DNA of 64,000 nucleotides from positions 372,001 to 436,000 of the forward strand of contig PQWQ01000011.1 in assembly GCA_002943765.1 (NCBI GenBank). Direction: 5' to 3'. The notes under the pieces were generated by a model. The model was not told where the DNA came from. It saw nothing but the letters and a program-made list of their open reading frames with translations, and did not search any database. This DNA comes from Psoroptes ovis. Lineage: Eukaryota > Arthropoda > Arachnida > Sarcoptiformes > Psoroptidae. Below are positions 25,901 through 38,770 of the stretch, one piece after another. Made by a program: the position numbers and the translations under genes. The number at the start of each line of letters is the position of its first letter. Position 1 is the stretch's first letter.

Positions 25901-26934
25901 TGTTGTTGTTGATGATACAATAAACCTGCCACAGCAGCAGCAGCATCCGCAGCAACAACGGCAACAACAATAATAATAACATCATCATCATCATTCATTG
26001 TAAATAAAAGCAACTTTCCGAACGAAAAAAATATTAAAACAATAAATTGTTGTTTGTTTGGCCATCTTTCTACTCTTGTTGTTGAATATAAATGTGAAAA
26101 AGAACGGGTCATAGCCTTCTAATACCATGCAACTATCATCATCATCATCAATACAGATGTGAATATTGTGTTGTTTGTGAAGATTATGCATTGGTCGACA
26201 TCATCATCAACAAAAAGTCATTATCGTTGTAGCCATCATCATCATCATAATCGTCAAGTTTTGTTTGTTTGTTCGGTTGTCGATGTTGTTGTCCATGTTG
26301 TTATGCTTGACTGATATAATAAACATTTGAATGGAAATGATCATTGTATTGTAGTTGTGAGTCATTGTGGATGATTGTGTTTGGTGGTCCGTCAATTGTT
26401 TGATGACCTAGGCCACTTCTTTTTTTACATATTTTTTATTTTGATATTTGTATAATCAACATTTTAGTCACAGAATATATCATCACTATTTGTGTACATA
26501 TTAATGAATAATCTTGATTATCAATAATTGAAACCAATGATTCAATTTAAATTAAGTGGTCTTTAATCGATAATTTATTCGATAATGATTCAATATTTTT
26601 ATTGTTGCTGTTGTTGTGATTATTTGGGATGTGTTTTCTTTGAATATGTTTCAATTTCAATGTTTAAATATATCGATTCATGATTAATCAATTAATTGAA
26701 GAATAATTAATGGTAATAAATTGTATATGATGTTGAAATCCATAGAAAATGTGAAAATATAAAGTTTTAAATGATTTTCCTCTAATTTTCATCAAATACA
26801 AAAATATATTCTCATCTCATAAGTGATGACGTTTGTGTGGTTGAATTAAGTTTTTTTTCTTAATTATATCATCGAAAATTTTCGTTACTATCATCATTCT
26901 TGATTTGATATATTAAATCATCAAACAAACAAAA
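22401..26934. other. Gene-poor region with microsatellites
   Basis: No frame with family features was seen in about 4.5 kb. It contains (AAT)13 at 22942-22980, GT runs at 24352-24373, 25509-25527 and 25584-25599, a mixed-composition stretch at about 24715-24800 with two dyads (listed separately), and CAG/CAT-like runs at 25920-26000 and 26130-26150. The right part should include the promoter and 5' UTR of the myosin gene. A short polar frame at 23135-23404 was judged not to be a gene. Confidence 0.6.
24778..24836. promoter_or_regulatory. Pair of AACGTA dyads
   Basis: Two dyads lie 30 bp apart. At 24778-24793, AACGTATCATTACGTT has perfect 6-bp arms around TCAT. At 24823-24836, ACGTATTGATACGT has perfect 6-bp arms around TG. 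They share the AACGTAT core and lie in a local stretch less AT-rich than its surroundings. Such dyads can be transcription-factor sites. No factor or target gene can be named. Confidence 0.3.
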
Positions 26935-29900
26935 ATGGTCATCGTTTCAAGGGTAAAAATTCATTTTTTTTGAAAATTTTTCAATCAATAATTTATTCAT
27001 ATAATCTATGTATCTGTATCTTGAATTCATTAAAAAGGATGATTATATTTGGGTTGAACCGCTAACCAAACAAGCGTTTGATGTTGCAATTGGTGCAAGA
27101 GTTAAAACGGTTGAAGGTCAAAAAACATTGGTCATCGATGATGATGGCAATGTAGGTTTATATTTATTTGTAGATTTATGCTTTTTGAATGATGAATATT
27201 TTTTCTTAATTTCTAATGTAAATATAAAGGAAATATGGCTTGCACCGGAAAGACGCATCAAAGCTATGCATCCAACATCTGTGCATGGTGTTGAAGATAT
27301 GATTTCATTAGGTGATCTTCATGAATCCGGTATTCTACGCAATCTTTTGATTCGTTACAATGAAAACATTATTTATGTGAGTGTTTGATTAGAAATGAGA
27401 ATGAAAAAAAAAATTTGACCGGAAAATAACAAACGTTTTTGTTAAAACATTTCAGACATATACCGGTTCGATATTGGTAGCAGTGAATCCATATCAAATA
27501 TTACCAATTTATACAATCGAACAAATTAAATTATATCGCAATAAAAAAATTGGTGAATTACCGCCACATATATTTGCGATTGGTGATAATGCATATAATG
27601 ATATGAAACGTCATGATAAAAATCAATGTATTATAATTAGTGGTGAAAGTGGTGCCGGCAAAACTGAATCAACCAAATTAATATTACAATATCTAGCTGC
27701 AATTAGTGGCCAACATTCTTGGATTGAACAACAAATACTTGAAGCCAATCCTATTCTTGAAGGTAATATATTCCGATAGTATTTTACATTTTGATCTATA
27801 TTTTTGTCTTTCCATATCTAATAAAGCATTTGGAAATGCAAAAACAATTCGTAATGATAATTCTAGTAGATTCGGCAAATATATTGACATTCATTTTAAT
27901 AAAAATGGTGTTATTGAAGGAGCTAAAATCGATGAATATTTATTGGAAAAATCTCGCATAGTTAATCAAGCAGTGGATGAGAGAAATTATCATATATTTT
28001 ATTGCATGTTAGCCGGTCTTAGCAAAGAAGACAAGCAGAAATTAGAATTACAAGATGCATCCAAATATTATTATCTCACACAAGGTGGTTCAATCACTTG
28101 TGAAGGTCGTGATGATGCAGCAGAATTTGCTGATATTCGATCTGCAATGAAAGTATTGATGTTTACAGATGGCGAAATTTGGGAAATTCTTAAAATTCTC
28201 AGCCTTCTTTTACATATTGGAAATATTAAATATAAAGCAATGCTTGTTTCGAATTTAGATGCTTCTGAAATTATCAATGTTTCAAGTACGGAAACAGCAG
28301 CTCGATTATTACAAGTTGATCGACAAAATTTAATCGATGCTTTAACCACTCGAACAATATTTGCACATGATGAAATGGTCGTGTCAACATTGAGCACCGA
28401 ACAAGCACAAGATGTTCGAGATGCTCTTGTCAAGGGAATCTATGGCCGAATGTTCATTTGGATTGTGAACAAAATCAACTCGGCCATTCACAGACAAAAA
28501 ACATCATCATCACATTATCGCAGTTCGATCGGTGTTCTTGATATTTTTGGTTTCGAAAATTTTAATGTTAACAGTTTTGAACAATTTTGTATAAATTATG
28601 CAAATGAAAACCTACAACAATTTTTTGTGCGACACATTTTCAAATTAGAACAAGAAGAATATAATCTCGAAACTATAAATTGGAAACATATTGAATTTGT
28701 TGATAATCAACAGGCGTTGGATTTGATTGCAACCAGACCAATGAACATAATGGCATTGATCGATGAGGAAAGTAAATTTCCCAAAGGCACTGATATTACT
28801 TTGTTGAATAAATTACATAAAACTCATAGTAGTAATGATAATTATTTAAAACCAAGAGCTGATATTGATCAATCATTTGGACTTAATCATTTTGCTGGTG
28901 TTGTTTTCTACAAGACTGAAGGATTTTTAGAAAAAAATCGTGACACTTTTAACAATGATCTTTTACAATTGGTTCAGGTTAGCAAGAATAAATTTCTTAG
29001 TCATTTATTTGCAAAAGATTTTGCCATGGGTAATGATACTCGAAAAAAAGCACCAACTTTGAGCACTCAATTTAAAAAATCATTAGATTCATTAATGCGA
29101 CAATTGAGTAATTGTCATCCCTTTTTTATTCGTTGTATAAAACCAAATGAATTCAAAAAACCAATGGTAAGACATTTTTAGATTAATTCCAAATAATATT
29201 GTACTGATCGATTTTTCATTCCCAGATGTTTGATCGAATACTTTGCTGTAAGCAATTAAGATATTCTGGTATGATGGAAACAATTCGTATTCGTCGTGCT
29301 GGATATCCGATACGTCATACTTTTGCAGAATTCGTTGATCGTTATCGATTTTTGATTCCAGGAATACCACCAGTGCATAAAGTGAACGATTGTCAAGCAG
29401 TCACTGCCAAAATATGTCACGCTGTTTTATCCAAATCGGATTATCAACTTGGAAAGACAAAAGTTTTTCTCAAAGATGCACATGATTTATTTTTAGAACA
29501 AGAACGAGATCGAGTATTGACCAAACACATCATTACGCTGCAAAGAGCAATTCGCTGCTGGTATTATCGAAGAAAATTCTTACAATTGAAAAATGCAGCA
29601 ATCATCATTCAAAAATATTATCGTGGCTACATACAAAGAAAAAAATATCGAAAAATTCGAATCGGTCATTATCGTTTGCAAGCACTGATACGATCAAGAT
29701 TATTGACCAATCAATTTCGTTGTCTACGAAATCATATTGTTTCATTACAAGCAATTAGTCGCGGTTACTTATTACGCAGGGAATTTAAATCACGACAAAA
29801 GGCTGCTATCAAAATTCAATCTTTTATTCGAGGTTTTATTGCTAGAAAGAAATATAAAAAATTAAAGGCTGAAAGCAGAAAATTAATCGAAGCACAAATT

Positions 29901-32900
29901 CTCAAAGAAAAAGAAGAAAATCAATTGATGAAAAAAATGAATCCGAAAAAAGCCAAAGAAATTGCTGAACAAAAATACAATGAACGTATTCAAGAATTTG
30001 AAATTCGTAAAAAAGAAGAAGAAATTGAAGATCAAAAGAGAATTGCACAGAAAAAAGCAGCCATTACTGATGCTGTTCTTCGACAAGATGAAATGGTAGA
30101 TGATTCAAAATTAGTTGATGCTATGTTTGACTTTCTTCCACGATCCGAAAGTCAAAATGATCAAAATGTTGGTCAAAATGGTCCGACCGCTTTCAGTGAT
30201 TTAGAACAAGTGAATGGTGAACATAGCAATGAAAATGGAAATGACTCGAATAGTGAATTAATAGTGCCTCAATTGCCACAAGAAGATGAAGAAGATTTAT
30301 CTGGATATAAATTCCAAAAATTTGCTTCCACCTATTTCCAAGCAAATGTCACTCATCAATATCAAAGAAAGCCTTTGAAACAACCATTATTAGTGCTGAA
30401 AACTCAAGGTGATTGCATGGCATCGATTGCCTTATGGATCACCATTCTTAGATTTATGGGTGATTTAGGCGAACCTAATTTTCATACATTGGGCAGAGAT
30501 AATACATCTGTGATGAGTAAAGTTACAGCAACATTGGGCAGAAATTTCATTAAAAGTAAAGAATATTTAGATGCCCAAATGAATGGACATCATGATGATG
30601 GTCATGAGCAGCAAAATGAACAAACAGCTAAACCGAAATCTCGATCCATTCGCAATAAACTTGTTTCGTTGACATTAAAAAAGAAAAACAAATTGAGTGA
30701 AGATGTGAGAAGACGATTACAAGAAGATGATCTCGCTGCCGATACATACAGTAATTGGTTAGAATCACGACCAACATCCAATTTAGAGAAGCTACATTTT
30801 ATTATTGGACACGGTATTCTTCGTGAAGAGCTAAGGTAAATGCAATTATTATCTTGCAGTAACTGGTTTTATTGTAATTTATTCATGATTTTTTTTCTCA
30901 CTAATAAGGGACGAGATTTATTGTCAGATTTGCAAACAATTGACTAATAATCCATCAAAAAGTTCTCATGCTCGAGGTTGGATTCTCTTGTCGCTTTGTG
31001 TAGGATGTTTTGCCCCATCTAAAAAGGTAAAACAAAAATTTCAATTGTCCAAAATAGACATTTGACAATGAATGGAATCTACATTCAATTAATTATAATT
31101 ATTACCAATTGTTTATTCATCATTTCTAGTTTGTAAAATATTTGTTGAATTTCATCCGTGAAGGACCACCAGGCTATGCACCATATTGTGAAGATCGTCT
31201 AAGACGAACATTCGTCAATGGAACACGAGGACAACCGCCTTCATGGTTGGAATTGCAAGCAACAAAATCTAAGCGACCGCTTTTATTGCCAATAACATTC
31301 ATGGATGGAAATACAAAAACATTGTCAGCCGATTCGGCAACTACAGCACGAGAATTGTGTGCTAAACTTTCGGAAAAAATTGATTTAAAAGATCAATTTG
31401 GATTTTCATTGTATATTGCTTTGTTTGATAAAGTTTCGTCGTTAGGCAGTGGCGGTGAACATGTTATGGATGCCATCTCACAATGTGAACAATATGCCAA
31501 AGAACAAGGAGCACAAGAGCGTAATGCACCTTGGCGTTTATTTTTCCGTAAAGAAATTTTTGCACCATGGCATGATCCTAGTTTGGATCCGGTATCTACT
31601 AATCTCATCTATCAACAGGTGGTACGTGGTGTAAAATTCGGTGAATATCGGTGTGAAAAAGAAGAAGAATTGGCAATGATAGCTGCACAACAATACTATG
31701 TTGAATTTGGCAGTGATTTCAATACAGAAAATCTATCATCAGTCATTGCCAATTATGTGCCTGATCATCATTTACATTCCAATGAAAAAAGTATAGAAAA
31801 ATGGACTAATCTTATTATAATGGCTTACAAAAAGGTATTATTATTTGTCAAAATTGATCTTCATTCTTTTTGATCGATCTATTCTTGAATTTATTTATGT
31901 ATGTAGAGTTATTATCATAAGGAAAAAACTCCATCAATCAAAATCAAAGAAGAAATAACTGAATATGCCAAATATAAATGGCCATTGCTGTTTTCAAGGT
32001 TCTATGAAGCTCTTCGTATTGAAGGGCCATTATTACAAAAGAATGACATCATCATTGCCATCAATTGGACTGGAATTTACATGGTTGATGATCAAGAGCA
32101 AGTTTTGCTTGAATTATCATTCGCTGAAATAACAAATGCTGAAAGTCATAAAAGTGATCGTCCTTTTATGCAAAATTTTGTAATAACTACAGTTCGTGAT
32201 GAAAAATTTGTCTTTCAATCACCAAATTCTGCAGACATATGTGAATTGGTGAATTTTTTCATTGATGGCTTAAAAAATCGTTCAAAATTTGTTATTGCAA
32301 CACAAGATTATCGAGCTCAAGCATCCAGTGCATTATCATTTAATCAAGGTGATTTAATGATCCTTGAAAATAATTTAACAGGTGAAAATGTACTTAAACA
32401 ATCATGGGTACAAGTACGTTTGGATAAAAGTGGTGAAAAAGGAGATGTTCCTACTGGTAATTATTCAAATCAATTGATTAGAGAATCAATAAATCACCTT
32501 TTATTCTATTTTGAATAGAATATTTATATGTATTGCCAACAACAAGTAAACCATCGAATTCTACAATGGCCATATTTAATGATAGTAATTTTGAAGAACA
32601 TCGAACACTTTATTCTCAAGCGAATGGTTTTAATAATCACGAGAAACCGCATACATTAGAAGAATATGCCATTGATCATTTTAGAGCACCACCTAAGCGA
32701 ACATTGACATTTACCTCACCGAAAAAACGAAATGCAGAACAATTATGGAAACATTCACGTGATCCAATCAAACAGCCATTGTTGAAAAAATTACTGAACA
32801 AAGATGAATTAGTTCATGAAAGCACATTTTCATTTAATGATATCCTTTTCATTAATTATTTAATTTATTAATTATTAATTTTTTGCAGATTAGATTCAAT

Positions 32901-34769
32901 ATTTTTTTTTCTGATTCTTATGATTCATTCTTTTTTATTTAATGATTATTTTTCTTAACTTCATTGCACCCATTCTTAAGTATATGGGTGATCTTCCTTC
33001 TAGGCGTTCGAGAAGTAGTAATGATCTTACTGATCAAATATTTGAAGGACCACTCAAATACGTAATTATATTTTGATAATGATAATTTTGATATTTTTTT
33101 AATGAATATTTCCGATCCTATAGGATATATTAAGAGATGAAATATATTGTCAAATAATGAAACAATTAACTGAAAATAAGAATCGATTAAGTGAAGAAAA
33201 AGGATGGGAATTAATGTGGTTGGCTACCGGATTATTTGTTCCTAGTCAAACATTATTACGTCAATTGACTTTATTTTTGAAAACAAGACGACATCCGGTT
33301 GCTATGGATTCTTTACAGCGATTACATAAAACATTAAGAAACGGTCAACGTAAATATGCACCACATTTGGTTGAAGTCGAAGCCATACAACATAAAACAA
33401 CGCAAATTTTTCATAAAGTTTATTTTCCTGATGATACTGATGAAGTAGGCTATTCATATCATTCTAAACATGATTGAAAAATAATTTTCATTTCTTTTGA
33501 AGGCATTTGAAGTTGATTCCAGTACTAGAGCAAAAGATTTTTGTTTAGAAATTGCACAAAGATTAAATTTGAAATCTGCTGAAGGATTTAGTTTGTTTGT
33601 AAAAATAGCTGATAAAGTAATCAGCGTCCCCGAAGGAGATTTTTTCTTTGATTTTGTTCGCCACTTGACCGATTGGATAAGAAAAGCTCGTCCATCACGT
33701 GATGGTGGCAGCTTACCACAATTCACTTATCAGGTATTTTTTATGAAAAAACTTTGGACAAATACAGTACCGGGAAAAGATCGTAATGCTGATATAAGAT
33801 TCCATTATCATCAAGTATGTTTTATTCAATTTTTTTTCATAATTTCATATTGATTATTTCTGTTCAACATTAATATTAGGAATTACCAAAATTACTTCGT
33901 GGATATCATAATTGTACTAAAGACGATGCTGCACGTTTAGCAGCATTAATCATAAGAGTACGATTTGGTGATACGAAATATCCAATGGAATTACAATCAA
34001 TTTCGTATGTTGGATTTTTTATAATTATTTCATAATCGTTCAAACTTGACATTTCTGACATATTATTTTTCTTTCACAGAAATTTTCTACATGAAATTGT
34101 ACCAAATGATTTGATTAAAACACAGACGTCAAATGACTGGAAAAAAGTAAGAAATGATCAATTGTTAAATCATTGAAAATTTTGAAATTAATTGAAAATT
34201 TTTTCCATTGTAGCAAATATTGAATTATTATAATCAAGATTCTGGTATGACAAGTGAAAATGCAAAAATAGCATTTTTAAAACATGTGTATAAATGGCCA
34301 ACATTTGGTTCGGCATTTTTCGAAGTCAAAGTAAGAATTTATTGAATTCATATGTTCTTTTTTTCAATAATTCCAATTTTTAATAAATTCCACAGCAAAC
34401 TGGTGATACAACTAATTATCCTGAACATTTGATAATTGCAATCAATAAAAATGGTGTTTCATTAATCGATCCAACTACGAAAAACATTTTGATTACACAT
34501 CCATTTACAAGAATATCAAATTGGAGCAGCGGTATTACATATTTTCATATGACCATAGGAAATCTTGTTCGTGGAAGTAAATTATTGTGTGAAACATCAT
34601 TGGTATGCTTTTCTATAATTTTCATTGGTAGTTTTGGATTGATAATTGAATTTTTTTTCTCTGATTTCTTCCTTAGGGCTATAAAATGGACGATTTACTT
34701 ACATCATACATTAGTTTAATGTTGAATAATTTGAATAAACAAAAAAATACAATTAAATCAACAAAGTGA
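26935..34769 (+). CDS. ck/MYO7A: Unconventional myosin VIIa heavy chain
   Basis: An actin motor for stereocilia, bristle and phagocytic functions in animals. Eighteen coding exons run from a 6-codon first exon (26935-26952) to 34677-34769 and give 2,187 aa, the normal length. The motor has a P-loop GESGAGKTES (about 156-165), switch I NDNSSRFGK and switch II DIFGFENF. About five IQ motifs follow (for example AAIIIQKYYRGYIQRKKY), then a charged helix. The tail is MyTH4-FERM, SH3 (ALSFNQGDLMIL), MyTH4-FERM, with an intact C-terminus GYKMDDLLTSYIS. Exons from 29226: 29226-30835, 30909-31026, 31130-31834, 31907-32456, 32519-32839, 32970-33061, 33124-33444, 33503-33814, 33880-34004, 34080-34146, 34214-34330, 34396-34602. 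All introns are GT-AG except 32840-32969, which is AT-AC. Confidence 0.97.
32840..32969 (+). other. U12-type AT-AC intron inside the myosin VIIa gene
   Basis: 130 bp. It starts ATATCCTTTTC, a full match to the U12-type 5' splice site, and ends TTGCAC. TTTCTTAACT at 32951-32960 matches the U12 branch-site consensus (TTCCTTAACT), with the branch adenosine about 11-12 nt from the AC, the usual spacing. No GT donor fits the protein here, and reading through meets a stop at 32869. Splicing these ends gives phase 1 + 2 and yields SFNAILKYMGDLPS, matching the conserved MyTH4 sequence of myosin VIIa; the whole coding sequence then sums to 2,188 codons. All other introns of the gene are ordinary GT-AG. 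Confidence 0.9.
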
Positions 34770-35953
34770 TAACAATCAATCCAATAAAGAAAAATGATTG
34801 CGACCGTAGAAAAATTATCATCATCAACAATCTGTCAATGAAAATACAAATAAGAAATATATTATATACAGAATCACTTGGATTTTAATCACGATAATCG
34901 TTACTATTATCATCATCAACATCAATATTCATCATCATCATCATTCATTCATTCATTATCATATCTGTTCATTTATTTTTTTTTATTTCATATAAAATAT
35001 AAATATCAAACAATCAATGTGATAAATATACATTTATAATCAGACACTTGAATATATGTATTGAAAGAGATTCAATGACATAGAACAAACAAAAATTATA
35101 TAATCATCGAATCATCATTGAATCATTCAATCATATGATCAAAGACTTTTATTACAATAAATTTCATTCAAACAAAAAACAAAACCAAGAAATAAAATTC
35201 GATCAAAAGAAAAATTCACAAATTTTTTTTTCAATTTTTTTTCATGTAACACCATAATTTATTATATTATTCGGTTTCAGAAAGAGAGATAGACAAAAAA
35301 AATATCAATGATTCATTCATTATCAATGATTATGATTTAAAAAAAAAAATGAAAATTAAAAATCAGAATTCAAAGTAAAATAAATTCAATTATAATATTT
35401 TGTATATTAAAAAAAAGAGAAAAAAGTTTGAAAATTTGATAATTTTTCAATTTCAATTTTTATCAAGGAAAATTTATTGATTAATGGCCACACTTTGCTT
35501 GATTTTTTTCAATTTTTTTTTTGCTCAAGATATTAGATTAAAAATTAGGTTTATTATTGAAAAAAATTGTTGTTTTTTCTTTCGTTTATATGCTTGTAAA
35601 ATAAAATAATAGCTGTGTGAGTGTATCAATTGAATGAATGTTTGTTTGTTTATGTATGTGTGTTGTGTATTTGTATTTATTTAATAATAATAATAATTAT
35701 ATTTATGATTAGATGGAATTTCAATATGTATGTCTGTGTGTAATTTATATTTTTTTATTAATATTTTTAAAAATTATTGAATTTTTTTTTGCTTGCAATT
35801 TTTTATTTATTTTTTTTGAATGGAAACACAATGACGACATATAAACCATATAAATCAATCATATGGGGGCGTGTATGTTTGTGAAATAAATTTGATTTAA
35901 ATTAATCAATCGGGAGCTAAGTATAAAAAAATTTCAACGATTATCTAGTTTGT
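34770..35953. other. Convergent 3' region between myosin and eIF4A
   Basis: About 1.2 kb of very AT-rich DNA with CAT/ATC repeats near 34910-34960 and T-rich tracts. It should hold the 3' UTRs of the + strand myosin gene and the - strand helicase gene. No coding frame seen. Confidence 0.55.
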
Positions 35954-37767
35954 TTATTTTTTTGCTCCATCAATAATTTCATTGGTCAATTCACCAATAC
36001 TTGTATGATAAAAATTTTCGATTTCTTTCAATTTGTCAACTTCATCATAGGTTACAAAATTAATAGCTATACCTTTACGACCAAAACGACCGGATCTTCC
36101 AATTCTGTTTGGGTGAAGTGGAAAAATTTTCAATGAAGAAGTGAATATAGTGAACAATATATAATTCTTACCTGTGAATGTAATTTTCAAGATTTACAGG
36201 CAAATCGTAATTTAAAACGAGTGAAACTTGTTGAACATCAATACCTCGTGCTAATAAATCGGTAGTGATGAGGATACGTGATGAACCTGTTCGAAATTCT
36301 CGCATAATGAGTTCACGTTCTTTTTGTGGCATGTCACCATGCTAAAATTTGAGAAAAAAATAAAAATGTCAATAATGTCATTGAGAAATACATTTATAAA
36401 TATTGAATTTGAGAAATGCTCTCTCACCCAAAACACTATCGATAAAAATAATTTTCGTCACTGCGACAGATTTATTGTGAATATTTCATCGGAATTTCTC
36501 CACAATAAATGCTTTTAAGTGACGAGAAAATGATCGAAAAAAGAATTAAAGGATAATTACCATAAGGGAAACGGTGTAATCTTGCTCCTTGAGCTGTGTG
36601 GCAAGCCATTCCACTCTCTTTTTCGTATTACAGAAAATGACAGCCTGACTTACTGTCATGACACCATACAGATCGATCAATGCTAGAAATTTATCATCAT
36701 CTGTAGGAACACTCAGATAGCATTGGGTAATACCTTCCAGCGTCAATTCTTCTTTTTTAACTAAAATTGTGATTGGATCACGCATAAATTTGCTAGTCAC
36801 TTCAAAAACATCGTGATGCATTGTAGCTGAAAGCAAAATAACTTGCACATCTGCAGGTAAATAGCAGAACACGTCATGAATTTGATCCTTGAAACCACGG
36901 TTCAACATTTCATCAGCTTCATCTAGAACGAACATTTTGATTTTGTCCGTTTCTGAACAAATTATCATTATTAAACAAATTAATATTCGTAATATTGAAA
37001 TAATTTAAATCACTTACTCAAATGACCTCGTTGAATCATATCAAGTACACGTCCAGGTGTACCAACACAAACATGCGTTCCTTCTTGAAATTGCTTTATG
37101 TCAGTTAAAATATTAGTTCCACCAATACAAGTATGACATTTTACTCGCAAATAATCACCCAATGCTATTACAACTTTATCGATCTAATATCAACAGGAAT
37201 TTTAATAAATCATATACCCATGAATTATGAATTATTACTCACTTGCATGGCCAATTCACGAGTTGGGGCCAATATGAGGGCTTGACATTCATTTACATCT
37301 GTATTGATCCGTTGTAGAACTGAGATTACGAATGTTGCTGTTTTTCCAGTACCGGATTGAGCTTGAGCAATAACATCTTTGCCTGAAATACATGGCAAAA
37401 TTGCCTTTTGTTGGATGGCGGACGGTTTTTCAAAACCAAAACTATAAATTCCACGAAGTAAAGCCTCTTTCAGGCCCATATTATCGAAAGATTCAGCGAA
37501 CATCTGTTGGAAAAATCATGAATAATCAAAAATTAAAATTATAAGAGATACATTTGACAATTATCAACATACTTGTGATTGTCCTTTATCATCGGATCCA
37601 TCATTATATCTAAAAGTTTCCAGACGAAAAATGGATAGGTAATTATTGTATCAATTGAAAAATTGAATGAAAGGAATTCATCATTAATCAATCTAAAAGA
37701 ACACTAGATCATAAAACCAAAAAAACAAAACTTACCTTTCATCAATATTATTGTTGTTATTAGACAT
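35954..37767 (-). CDS. eIF4A: ATP-dependent RNA helicase eIF4A (DEAD-box)
   Basis: Unwinds mRNA 5' ends as part of eIF4F during translation initiation. Seven exons on the minus strand: 37736-37767, 37573-37609, 37243-37503, 37018-37183, 36561-36952, 36172-36341, 35954-36104; 402 aa. Motifs in order: Q-motif region FEKPSAIQQ, motif I AQSGTGKT, PTRELA, GG, TPGR, DEAD, SAT, TTDLLARGID and HRIGRSGRFGRKG. Phrases such as KKEELTLEG and RGIDVQQVSLV favour eIF4A1/2 over eIF4A3. The C-terminus is unusual: the family nearly always ends in EEMPxNVADLI, but here the end is GELTNEIIDGAKK. This may be a diverged copy, or a second paralogue may exist elsewhere. Confidence 0.92.
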
Positions 37768-38770
37768 AATTTGATATTTAAATTTGATTTGAAAAAAAAA
37801 TTAAATAATTTCTTTATTTAAAAAAAATCAAAAATTTATTTAATTTAATCAAATGTTGAATTAATTTAGCTTTTATTTTCAACAAATGTTGTTAAAACAC
37901 TAATTTGTAACACACACACTTTAATAAATAAAAAGAAAAAGCACGGATTTTGTTGAAATGTGATTTTTTTTTTCTCGTTGGTTGGTGTAATAATAAAGCA
38001 ATAGGAATATTAGTAATATTTCAATTTGCGCACACCGAAGATGCTGATAATGAATGTTGAATGAAGTTAAAAAAACAGCAAAGCAAAGTGCAAATAATGA
38101 AGAAAAAATAAACTTAAGTATGCGTGCGTGTGTGTGTGTGTGTGTGTGTGAGGATTGCTTGAGCAGCAAAATTGAATACAACACCAACACAAAACAGCAG
38201 CAACAGCGACAAAATAAGAATCAAAATGTATAGCGGACATATACACTCAAAAAAAAAAAATGTAAAAAAACACGCATACAACCGGAAACATCACACACCG
38301 GTCTTTCGAATGTTCAAATGGCAGCGCATGCGTCGTATTTTTTTTTCAATAAAAAACCACATTGTTTTTTTTATTACTAATAGTATCGATTATTTTTTAT
38401 TCGATACTCACATGTGATTCGTTTCTGATCTGTGTACAAAAAAATATCGATTGTTTTTTTTTTTTTTGATCACGTCATGATAGTGGAATTAGTGGGAGTA
38501 GTATTTTATTTGCATGAAATTGAAGTATGTGTGCGCGTGTGTGTGTGTGTGTGTGCGATTTCGATCCTATGACTCATCACGATTGAAATAGTTTTTTACA
38601 TTCGATTATTAGCGCGTATGTTTTTTCCAAATCACTTGTCATTTTTTTTTCGTCTTGAATCATATGATGTAATTTGATGAAATTCGGCTGATTCAATGAA
38701 AATGTCAATTTGATTACATCTGATTGCGAATTTTCACTTTAAAAGAAAATATTATTGAATAATTAATTAG
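37768..38770. promoter_or_regulatory. Divergent promoter region of eIF4A and TMTC4 genes
   Basis: A 1.0-kb gap between two divergently transcribed genes, so both promoters should lie here. Two GT microsatellites sit at about 38125-38150 and 38528-38556. T-rich tracts lie at 38340-38470. No TATA or initiator match stands out. This is placed by context, not by motif. Confidence 0.45.

Noticed and set aside
32880..32890. TTTTTTGCAG as a normal 3' splice site in the myosin gene
   Set aside because: No GT donor before it fits the protein, and the sequence after it does not encode the conserved MyTH4 residues.
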